Assembly (NCBI GenBank): GCA_045106295.1
Contig: JBGCEI010000185.1
Span: 1 to 16,678, forward strand
From: WTJX01 sp045106295
Lineage (GTDB): Bacteria > Bacteroidota > Bacteroidia > Cytophagales > JAAEPT01
DNA length: 16,678 nucleotides
Direction: 5' to 3'
Below, one piece after another: positions 1 through 6,903 of the stretch. The notes beneath the pieces were generated by a model, which did not search any database, had not been told where the DNA came from, and saw only the letters and a program-made list of their open reading frames with translations. A program made the position numbers and the translations under genes. The first letter of the stretch is position 1, and each line of letters begins with the position of its first letter.

Positions 1-391
<391 letters not shown>

Positions 392-527
392 TTGCTGAGA
401 ATCTTATAATTTTTTATCTCTTATAGTTTATGTCAAAATATTAGCGTAGAAGTATTGTTTATGTTACCGATAGGAATGGTTAGGTAGCAAAAAAAACAAA
501 ATAAATGATACAATAACTACCAAGATA

Positions 528-637
<110 letters not shown>

Positions 638-650
638 ACATTATCTAATT

Positions 651-687
651 AACCCCTTTCTTATATCCATAGGAAAGGGGTTTTTTT
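651..687 (+). terminator. Intrinsic terminator of the rRNA operon
   Basis: A perfect 10-bp stem, AACCCCTTTC (651-660) pairing with GAAAGGGGTT (673-682), is followed by a T run at 681-687. The 12-nt loop can close a further 3 bp (TAT/ATA). It lies immediately after 5S. Confidence 0.93.
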
Positions 688-856
688 ATGTCATTACTTT
701 TAAAATTTATGCCTGATTCTTTCAAGCCCACCATTTTCTTACTTGATCCCTTTTATAACTCGTCTAATCTTTGGAAATTAGTCAGGAAAGCTATTATTTT
801 GTTTGTTAAACAGTAATTTTCTTGTGTATCAAGATATAAGTAAAGAAGAAGCTAAA

Positions 857-3025
857 ATGGCAGTAATAAACGATATTAGAAAAAGATCTGGACTATTATT
901 AACAGTAGTACTAGTAGGCGTTGTCCTTTTTATATTAGGAGACTTTATTGCAGGTCAATTTAGAGGTGGTCAGCAAAAAAGAATTGTTGGTGAAGCAGCA
1001 GGAGAAGAAATACCAGCTGAACTATTTGGTCAAGAAATTGAAAAGATGGAGAGTCAGTACACACTCTTTAACAATAGGAGACCTCAAGAATATGAAAAAG
1101 ATCAGATCAAGGATCAAGCATGGAATGCTGTGTTATTTCAGACTATTTATAAAAATGAGTTTGAAAAACTAGGTCTTGTTGTTACTCGAACGGCTGACGG
1201 AGAGGACAATGAAGAAAATGATATGTTGACAGGAGGGAAAACAATGGAAGCATCTCTTAGAAGTGCTCCTATATTTAGAAATCAACAAACAGGTCAGTTT
1301 GATGTCAATAAATTGAATCAATTTATTGGTGTAATTCAAAATCCTCAAAATCAAGAACAAGCGATGATGAGAGCACAATGGATGGCTTCTAGTGAGCAAA
1401 TGTACCAACAACGTCTTCGTCAAAAGTATGAATCATTACTTTCTAAGACTACTTATGTAACTACAGCAGAAGCGGAGGCAGAATACATTGCTTCAGAAAA
1501 AACTGGTGTGTTTGATTATGTATTTGTTCCGTTATCTAGTATCAAAGACGAAGAAATAGAAGTAACAGATAGTGAGTTAGAAAATTATTTAGATGCTAAT
1601 GAAAAAGAATTTACTGTTGATGAAAGTAGATCTATTGATTATGTAACTTTCGCTATTGCTCCGAATGAAGAGGATGAAGCACGAACTATTAAGAAAGTAA
1701 ATGAGCTTTCTGCTCAATTTTCTGAGGGTAGAAACGACTCTACTTTTGCTAAGGCAAAAACAGATCCAGGAACGAAGGCTGTAGCTAAATATAGTAAAGA
1801 CGATTTACCTGATGTATTAGGAGGGGAAAAATTGTTGAAAGGAACTGTTTATGGACCTTATTTATCAAATAAGATTTACAAACTGTATAAATATATCGGA
1901 ACAGTAAATGACACTACGTTTAACAATCCATCTTCCAGTCACATTTTATTTACTACGCAAGGACTTGATCCTGAGCAAAAAAAAGCAAAGAAAGCTCAAG
2001 CTCAAGATGTATTAAACAGAGCGTTAAAAGGAGAGAATTTTACGATACTAGCGTTCCAGTTTAGTGAAGATCCAGGAAGCAAACAAAAAGGAGGTGATCT
2101 TGGGGAGTTTGGAAAAGGTCAAATGGTAAAACCTTTTCAAGATGCTGTTTTTGGTGCTAAAAAAACAGGAGTTGTTTCTGAGTTAGTTGAATCTCAGTTT
2201 GGGTATCACATTATTAATGTAACCAAAAAAGTAAAAGTCGACAAGATAGAAAAGAAACAAGTACTAGCTGAGATCACCAAGGAGATTACCCCAGGGAAGA
2301 ATACGAGAAATACGATTTTTAGAAAGGCAAGCGCATTTGTTCGTGACAGTAAGGAAAGTGGCTTAGATGCTGCGGTAGAGGCAACAGAGGGTATAAGTAA
2401 AACGAAAGACATCCAAGTAACTGCAAATAGTAGATATGTAGGTTCCTTAGCTAATGCTTCCGAAGTTTCTAGGTGGGCTTACCAACAAGAAGAAGTAGGT
2501 GCTGTGTCTAACCTTATTAAATTAGACGGTCAGTATGTAGTTGCTAGTATTAGTAAAGTGAAGCATAAAGACGATCTTTCAGTAGAAAATTTAAGAGACG
2601 ATTTAAAAGAAAAAGTGATAGCTGAAAAGAAGCGACAATTATTAGCTGATAAGTTAGCAGCCCAGTCAGGTTCTGTAGCTGAAATCAAGGAGGCTTATAA
2701 CAGTACTAATGGTAAAGAAACAGCTCAAAAAGAAGAAGGGGTTTCTGCTTCTCTTTCTTCTGCAACATTTGGTATTTCTGGTTACAATCCAGAAGTAATA
2801 GGTGCTGCATTTGGACTAGGCGAGGGACAAACTTCTAGTGTGATTAAAGGAGAAAGTGGTGTGTTTATTGTAAAAGCGATTTCTTTTGCAGAGGCTCCAG
2901 AAATAGCAGATTATACGGCTTACAAAAAACGTTTAGCTGCTCCAAAGGCAGGTAGTGTTTCAGTGTCTATAGATAGAGCACTTCAGGAATTGAATGAAGT
3001 ACAAGACATGCGTTACTTACAATAA
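857..3025 (+). CDS. ppiD: PpiD/SurA-type membrane-anchored peptidyl-prolyl isomerase (foldase)
   Basis: This 722-aa protein probably assists folding of proteins after they cross the inner membrane. Residues about 12-34 form one hydrophobic segment (LLLTVVLVGVVLFILGDFIAG), a type II anchor that leaves the rest periplasmic. Residues about 35-350 resemble the SurA/PpiD N-terminal chaperone region. Residues about 360-455 are a parvulin (PpiC) domain, with the typical SHILF at about 361 and FGYHIINV at about 448. A second, weaker parvulin-like remnant (about 630-685) is seen in PpiD relatives. The ATG at 857 was chosen because MAVINDIRKRSG is the usual start of these Bacteroidota proteins and is preceded by an A/G-rich stretch. 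The open frame continues to a TTG at 803, but those 18 residues look unlike a leader. A weak promoter match (TTTG at 770-773, TATTTTGT at 795-802) lies upstream. The gene ends in a strong terminator, so it is probably monocistronic. Confidence 0.92.
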   Translation: MAVINDIRKRSGLLLTVVLVGVVLFILGDFIAGQFRGGQQKRIVGEAAGEEIPAELFGQEIEKMESQYTLFNNRRPQEYEKDQIKDQAWNAVLFQTIYKNEFEKLGLVVTRTADGEDNEENDMLTGGKTMEASLRSAPIFRNQQTGQFDVNKLNQFIGVIQNPQNQEQAMMRAQWMASSEQMYQQRLRQKYESLLSKTTYVTTAEAEAEYIASEKTGVFDYVFVPLSSIKDEEIEVTDSELENYLDANEKEFTVDESRSIDYVTFAIAPNEEDEARTIKKVNELSAQFSEGRNDSTFAKAKTDPGTKAVAKYSKDDLPDVLGGEKLLKGTVYGPYLSNKIYKLYKYIGTVNDTTFNNPSSSHILFTTQGLDPEQKKAKKAQAQDVLNRALKGENFTILAFQFSEDPGSKQKGGDLGEFGKGQMVKPFQDAVFGAKKTGVVSELVESQFGYHIINVTKKVKVDKIEKKQVLAEITKEITPGKNTRNTIFRKASAFVRDSKESGLDAAVEATEGISKTKDIQVTANSRYVGSLANASEVSRWAYQQEEVGAVSNLIKLDGQYVVASISKVKHKDDLSVENLRDDLKEKVIAEKKRQLLADKLAAQSGSVAEIKEAYNSTNGKETAQKEEGVSASLSSATFGISGYNPEVIGAAFGLGEGQTSSVIKGESGVFIVKAISFAEAPEIADYTAYKKRLAAPKAGSVSVSIDRALQELNEVQDMRYLQ

Positions 3026-3052
3026 GAATTCTTATTGTATAAGAGAAACATT

Positions 3053-3089
3053 AAAAGCTTCACAAGCAGATACTTGTGAAGCTTTTTTT
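3053..3089 (+). terminator. Intrinsic terminator after ppiD
   Basis: A perfect 14-bp stem, AAAAGCTTCACAAG (3053-3066) pairing with CTTGTGAAGCTTTT (3073-3086), has a 6-nt loop and runs into seven T (3083-3089). It separates ppiD from the arsenic operon promoter region. Confidence 0.95.
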
Positions 3090-3095
3090 ATAACC

Positions 3096-3123
3096 TTATT
3101 AATCGTAATATTACGATTAATAA
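3096..3123. promoter_or_regulatory. Probable ArsR operator (28-bp perfect palindrome)
   Basis: Positions 3096-3123 form a perfect, gapless palindrome of 28 bp with half-site TTATTAATCGTAAT. Its core ATCGTAAT/ATTACGAT has the AT-rich twofold symmetry of ArsR/SmtB-family operators. It lies 15 bp before the arsR start, after the ppiD terminator, where a bound dimer could block transcription. Autoregulation by the adjacent arsR is inferred from position and symmetry. No clear TAnnTTTG box is visible, so the promoter may be partly hidden under the palindrome. Confidence 0.8.
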
Positions 3124-3138
3124 ATAAACAATATAGAA

Positions 3139-3450
3139 ATGACTTCCTTTACTGCAGATCAACTTGAATTTGCGCAACTAGCAAAAGCATTAGCTCACCC
3201 TGCTAGAATAGCGATTATTGATTATTTGATCAAGCAGAAAAACTGTGTATGTGGAGATATTGTGGGTCAGCTGCCATTGGCTCAATCTACGGTATCACAA
3301 CATTTGAAAGAATTAAAAAAGGTAGGCTTAATAAAAGGTGAGGTAGAAGGTGTAAAAGTCTGCTATTGTTTGAATATCGAATTATGGTCTCACTTTCAAG
3401 TGCTAATTGAAAAGAGATTAACTAACATTGAAATAACTAACTGCTGTTAA
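3139..3450 (+). CDS. arsR: ArsR/SmtB-family arsenite-responsive transcriptional repressor
   Basis: This 103-aa winged-helix repressor would bind the 28-bp palindrome 15 bp upstream and release it when trivalent arsenic binds. The helix-turn-helix is LAQSTVSQHLKELKKVGLI (residues 47-65), followed by the wing. The inducer site is suggested by Cys36-Val-Cys38 (NCVCGDIV) at the position of the CVC of the plasmid R773 ArsR, where CxC plus a third Cys binds As(III). The third Cys of that motif is replaced here by Ile41. Other candidate ligands are Cys75, Cys77 and the final Cys102-Cys103 pair. It is the first gene of the arsenic operon and ends 3 bp before the next start. Family assignment is secure; arsenite as the inducer is inferred from the cysteines and the downstream genes. 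Confidence 0.94.
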   Translation: MTSFTADQLEFAQLAKALAHPARIAIIDYLIKQKNCVCGDIVGQLPLAQSTVSQHLKELKKVGLIKGEVEGVKVCYCLNIELWSHFQVLIEKRLTNIEITNCC

Positions 3451-3453
3451 ACT

Positions 3454-3960
3454 ATGAGTACTTTCCCTAAAATGCATGTCAGCTTGTATGTACATAATAT
3501 TGCTGAAACGGTTAATTTTTATACATCCTTTTTTAGTGTGCCAGCTGAAAAAGTAAAAGCTGATTACGCTAAATACATACTAGATAAACCTGCGCTGATT
3601 ATTTCTTTTGTTCAAAATTCTGATCGTGTAAATACTAATTTTGGTCATCTAGGCTTTCAAGTTGAAACAAAAGAACAACTGGAAGTGATGCTGCGAAAAG
3701 CAAAGGAAAATAAGTTTGAAATACTAGAAGAAACGGAAACGAATTGTTGCTATGCGTTACAAGATAAATTTTGGGTAAAAGATCCAAACGGTGTACAATG
3801 GGAAGTGTATTATTTTCACGAGGATGTGGCTTTTAACGATCCTATTTACAGCAATGAGTCTAATGAGGTATGTTGCATACCAGAGCAGAAAGAGAGTTTA
3901 AAGGTGAAATTAGCCGATGCTCAGAATAACAGTTGTGATCCTGGCTCTGGTTGTTGTTAA
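3454..3960 (+). CDS. arsI: ArsI/CadI-family metalloenzyme (probable C-As lyase)
   Basis: This 168-aa protein has a vicinal-oxygen-chelate (glyoxalase/bleomycin resistance) fold. Characterised ArsI enzymes are Fe(II) dioxygenases that cleave the carbon-arsenic bond of methylarsenite, giving arsenite. The candidate metal ligands are visible as His8 (KMHVSLYV), His65 (FGHLGF) and Glu117 (GVQWEVYY). The vicinal Cys98-Cys99 (TNCCYA) matches the thiol pair that binds the trivalent arsenical in ArsI. The segment FWVKDPNGVQWEVY is typical of the family. Residues about 123-168 form an extra tail ending in CDPGSGCC, which adds metal-binding cysteines beyond the core. The gene lies 3 bp after arsR and 17 bp before arsC. 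CadI relatives were first described as cadmium-induced, so the exact substrate is inferred from the arsenic context. Confidence 0.88.
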   Translation: MSTFPKMHVSLYVHNIAETVNFYTSFFSVPAEKVKADYAKYILDKPALIISFVQNSDRVNTNFGHLGFQVETKEQLEVMLRKAKENKFEILEETETNCCYALQDKFWVKDPNGVQWEVYYFHEDVAFNDPIYSNESNEVCCIPEQKESLKVKLADAQNNSCDPGSGCC

Positions 3961-3977
3961 GCAGTTATTTGTCAAGA

Positions 3978-4568
3978 ATGAATTACATCAAAAAAGTATT
4001 AGCCAATTTCGATTCTATTTCTGAAGAACGAAAAGCCATATTGGAGCAAGTAAGTGCTTACATCAAAGAACAATTGGAAACTAGGCAAAAATGTCATCTT
4101 ACGTTTATCTGTACACATAATTCTAGAAGGAGTCATTTGTCACAAATATGGGCACAGGTGGCAGCGTATTATTATGATCTACCTGTGGTTTGTTTCTCTG
4201 CGGGTACAGAGGCTACTGCATTTAACCATCATGCGATACAGGCAATAGTAGATGCGGGTTTGTCGATTACTACGGAAGATGTAAGTGATAACCCGAAATA
4301 CCTTGTTACTTACAATAAACATTCATTTGAGGCTTTTTCGAAAACCATGGATCATTTTAATAACCCTACTTCTAATTTTGCAGCTTTAATGACCTGCGAC
4401 CATGTGGATGAAAACTGTCCTATTGTTCCTGGTACTGATATCAGGATTCCTTTGCACTATGTGGATCCGAAAAAGTCTGATGGAACGGGAAAAGAAAAAG
4501 CAGTGTATGGAGAACGCTGTTTTGAAATTGCTACGGAATTATTCTACGTATTTGATTCATGTCAATAA
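3978..4568 (+). CDS. arsC: Arsenate reductase, LMW-phosphatase fold, thioredoxin type
   Basis: This 196-aa enzyme would reduce arsenate to arsenite in the cytoplasm. The nucleophile loop is C45-THNSR-R51-S52, the CX5R(S/T) signature of low-molecular-weight phosphatases. The general acid fits Asp163 in YVDP. Cys140 and Cys147 in TCDHVDENCP match the Cys82-x6-Cys89 relay of S. aureus pI258 ArsC (LCSDADNNCP), which indicates a triple-cysteine, thioredoxin-recycled mechanism rather than a tyrosine phosphatase. An N-terminal extension of about 40 residues precedes the catalytic loop, and the protein ends DSCQ with one more Cys. The ATG at 3978 was preferred over a TTG at 3951, which overlaps the arsI end. 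Its stop overlaps the aquaporin start by 10 bp, so the two are translationally coupled. Confidence 0.92.
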   Translation: MNYIKKVLANFDSISEERKAILEQVSAYIKEQLETRQKCHLTFICTHNSRRSHLSQIWAQVAAYYYDLPVVCFSAGTEATAFNHHAIQAIVDAGLSITTEDVSDNPKYLVTYNKHSFEAFSKTMDHFNNPTSNFAALMTCDHVDENCPIVPGTDIRIPLHYVDPKKSDGTGKEKAVYGERCFEIATELFYVFDSCQ

Positions 4569-5323
4569 AATCAGGTGACTTTTTAGGTGAATTGATAGGT
4601 ACTTTTGTTTTAGTCTTTTTGGGGTGCTCTACTGTGGCTATTGCTGTACTCTATGGAATATTCGATCTGTGGGAGGTTGCGTTTCTATGGGGGATAGCTG
4701 TGTTTGCAGGTGTTTTAATTGCCAGAAGGTTGTCTAGTGCTCACCTAAACCCTGCGGTTTCTTTATGTGCCCTTTTTTCGGGTGTTCTTTCATTGAAAAA
4801 ATTCCTTCGTTATTTATTTGGGCAAAGTATTGGGGCATTTTTAGCTGGTTTTGTGGTCTATCTTTGTTTTTCTAGTTCTATTATGCAGTATGAATTAGCT
4901 CACAATATTACAAGAGGTACTTTTGAGTCAAACCAAACAGCTATGATATTTGGTGAATTTTTTCCTAACCCAGGTTTTCCTGAAGTAAAGGTTTCTATGT
5001 ATGGCGCTGCTTTAGTAGAATTCTCAGGTACTTTGGCTTTATTGCTAAGCATCTCATTTGCATCAAAGTATGTTCGAAATGAGTATTTGAAATTGATGGT
5101 TGTTTCAGCTACTGTTAGCATGCTTATTTACTTTGGATCCCCTTACACTCAGGTTGGGATTAACCCTGCGAGGGATTTATTTCCTAGGTTAGTAGCTGTG
5201 TTAGCAGGTTGGGATAGTGCAGCTTTTCCAGAACCTTTCAGTGGCTTTTTCTTTGTTTATATGTTAGCTCCTTCTGTGGCTGGTCTTCTCGTGGGACTTG
5301 CAAATAAGCGATTTACTCACTAG
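4559..5323 (+). CDS. aqpS: GlpF-type aquaglyceroporin, probable arsenite channel (AqpS-like)
   Basis: This 254-aa MIP-family channel should have six membrane helices and two half-helices. The two NPA motifs are HLNPAV (Asn64-Ala66) and GINPARD (Asn202-Asp206); the second, with Asp after Arg, marks the aquaglyceroporin branch. Trp44 and Arg205 align with selectivity-filter residues Trp48 and Arg206 of E. coli GlpF, while the position of GlpF Phe200 is Val199. The long loop C containing ITRGTFESN also resembles GlpF. As(OH)3 is a glycerol mimic that such channels pass. S. meliloti AqpS, encoded in an ars operon, is the known precedent for arsenite exit by diffusion. The gene overlaps arsC by 10 bp and is the last of the operon. 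Direction and substrate are inferred; a plain glycerol channel is the alternative. Confidence 0.88.
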   Translation: MSIKSGDFLGELIGTFVLVFLGCSTVAIAVLYGIFDLWEVAFLWGIAVFAGVLIARRLSSAHLNPAVSLCALFSGVLSLKKFLRYLFGQSIGAFLAGFVVYLCFSSSIMQYELAHNITRGTFESNQTAMIFGEFFPNPGFPEVKVSMYGAALVEFSGTLALLLSISFASKYVRNEYLKLMVVSATVSMLIYFGSPYTQVGINPARDLFPRLVAVLAGWDSAAFPEPFSGFFFVYMLAPSVAGLLVGLANKRFTH

Positions 5324-5369
5324 TGAGGTTTTACATTTTGTCTTCCTATTTGCAATATGTTTAGAAGCG

Positions 5370-6341
5370 TTACTCCTTGTCGTCTGACTTAGCGATAGAG
5401 CTTCTCATCTCCGTATCAGACTCAATGTTTTTTAATTTGTAGTAATCCATGATTCCTAAGTTTCCAGAATTGAATGCTGAAGCGATTGCTTTAGGAATTT
5501 CTGCCTCTGCTTGGATTACGTTTGCACGAGCATCTTCTGCTTTTGCACGCATCTCTTGTTCTACGGCAACTGCCATTGCCCGTCGTTCTTCTGCTTTTGC
5601 TTCTGCTACTTTTAGATCTGCATTTGCTTGGTCTATTTGAAGTTTTGCTCCAATGTTGTCACCGACATCCACATCGGCAATGTCAATAGATAAAATTTCA
5701 AATGCCGTTCCTGCATCTAAACCTTTTTCTAACACCAATCGGGAAATAAGGTCTGGATTTTCTAATACTGCCTTGTGCGATTTGGACGAACCGATAGACG
5801 TAACAATTCCTTCTCCTACACGTGCCAAAATAGTTTCTTCACCAGCACCACCCACTAATCGAGAGATGTTGGCTCTTACCGTCACCCTTGCTTTAGCGAT
5901 CAATTGAATTCCGTCTTGTGCCACAGCTGCTACATTTGGCGTGTTGATTACCTTCGGGTTTACAGATGTTTGTACCGCTTCAAATACATCTCTACCCGCT
6001 AAATCTATGGCTGCCGCTTGTTGAAAATCTAGTGGGATGTTTGCTTTGTCAGCCGAAATCAAGGCATTGATCACTGAGTTTACCTGACCACCTGCTAAAA
6101 AGTGTGCTTCTAAATCGTTTCTCGTAATTTGTTTTAACCCTGCTTTATGTGCTGTAATTAAGTTGTTTACAATAGGTGTAGGCGGCACTTTACGTAAACG
6201 CATCAGTACTAACTGCATCAAGTTGATGCTTACACCAGATAATAAAGCTGAAAACCAAAGCCCTATGATTCTGAAGACCATAATAAAAATGATCAAAGCA
6301 ATAAAACCTCCTATGGCTAATAATATGGTTGAGAATTCCAT
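5370..6341 (-). CDS. floA: Flotillin-like protein FloA (SPFH domain)
   Basis: This 323-aa bacterial flotillin is thought to organise functional membrane microdomains. It has an N-terminal membrane hairpin (about residues 5-45, two hydrophobic stretches), an SPFH-type domain (about 50-225, including LIAKARVTVRANISRLVGGAGEETILARVGEGIVTSIGS), and an Ala/Glu-rich coiled coil (about 230-290, with AEAKAEERRAMAVAVEQEMRAKAEDARANVIQAEAE). The length fits the FloA/YqfA family, and the start at the 6341 ATG fits the family's short hydrophobic leader. It lies 37 bp after nfeD on the same strand, the arrangement seen for B. subtilis yqeZ-floA. It converges with the arsenic operon across a 46-bp gap. Confidence 0.95.
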   Translation of the reverse strand: MEFSTILLAIGGFIALIIFIMVFRIIGLWFSALLSGVSINLMQLVLMRLRKVPPTPIVNNLITAHKAGLKQITRNDLEAHFLAGGQVNSVINALISADKANIPLDFQQAAAIDLAGRDVFEAVQTSVNPKVINTPNVAAVAQDGIQLIAKARVTVRANISRLVGGAGEETILARVGEGIVTSIGSSKSHKAVLENPDLISRLVLEKGLDAGTAFEILSIDIADVDVGDNIGAKLQIDQANADLKVAEAKAEERRAMAVAVEQEMRAKAEDARANVIQAEAEIPKAIASAFNSGNLGIMDYYKLKNIESDTEMRSSIAKSDDKE

Positions 6342-6378
6342 GTTTGTTATTTTTAAATATTAATTTCCGTAAGTAAAA

Positions 6379-6834
6379 CTAAGCTTTTTCGACTAGTATT
6401 TTCTTTCCTGCCTGAATTATTTTTACCGAAACATCAGAATCAATGAAGCTACCCAGTGAACTTACTTCTACTCTCTTATTATCGAATAGTGCTGTACCAG
6501 ATGGGCGCAAGGCCGATAATGTTTTTCCGATAGTTCCGACCTCAAGTAATTCGCCGGTCTTGGCTACTTTTCCCGTAATTTCTGATTGTAGCGAATACCG
6601 TTTCCATACTTTTTTTCGGATGGCAATGGTAACTAATGCAGCGCATACGATCATTGTAACTCCTAAGAACAATAAACCAGCAGTATTTCCTTTCAGAAAC
6701 CCGTAGTACAAGCCGACTCCTATGGCTACAAAGCCCAAGAGACCTACAACCGTAGTTCCAGGAACAAAAATCACTTCTACTACGATTAATAAAATACCAA
6801 GGAAGATAAGTAAGGCGATGAATGTAACTGTCAT
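6379..6834 (-). CDS. nfeD: NfeD-like membrane protein (short form)
   Basis: This 151-aa short-form NfeD protein lacks the N-terminal serine protease domain of the long form. Three membrane helices (about residues 4-24, 27-43 and 48-70) are followed by the NfeD C-terminal OB-fold domain (about 80-151), recognised by LRPSGTALFDNKRVEV and the downstream VKIIQAGKKILVE. NfeD proteins pair with SPFH/flotillin proteins, and here floA follows 37 bp downstream, which supports co-transcription. The ATG at 6834 starts directly before the first helix. A TTG at 6861 would add nine polar residues and is less likely. A weak promoter match on the - strand (CAAA at 6867-6870 and TGAAGGTA at 6839-6846 read on +, spacer 20) would make the transcript nearly leaderless; this is unproven. 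Confidence 0.88.
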   Translation of the reverse strand: MTVTFIALLIFLGILLIVVEVIFVPGTTVVGLLGFVAIGVGLYYGFLKGNTAGLLFLGVTMIVCAALVTIAIRKKVWKRYSLQSEITGKVAKTGELLEVGTIGKTLSALRPSGTALFDNKRVEVSSLGSFIDSDVSVKIIQAGKKILVEKA

Positions 6835-6903
6835 GCAATGAAGGTATTGATTTTTACTCAAACAGGCAAAGAGAAATAGTTCGGGTTAAAAAAGGAAGGG
6901 AAC

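Noticed and set aside
392..522. Possible tRNA or small RNA in the 23S-5S spacer
   Set aside because: The spacer is AT-rich, and no cloverleaf, T-loop GTTCGA-like motif or CCA end is visible.
803..856. TTG start giving ppiD 18 extra N-terminal residues
   Set aside because: The added residues are polar and unlike the family; the ATG at 857 gives the usual MAVINDIRKRSG start right before the membrane anchor.
3951..3977. TTG start for arsC overlapping the end of arsI
   Set aside because: The ATG at 3978 is a better start codon and gives a normal N-terminus; the overlap would cost nothing functional but has no support.
3978..4568. ArsC as a protein tyrosine phosphatase
   Set aside because: The second cysteine pair TCDHVDENC and the ars operon context fit a thioredoxin-type arsenate reductase better.
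5449..5907. Open frames on the + strand opposite floA
   Set aside because: They are antisense to the alanine-rich coiled coil and SPFH domain of floA, whose codon pattern creates open antisense frames; the predicted proteins have no recognisable features.
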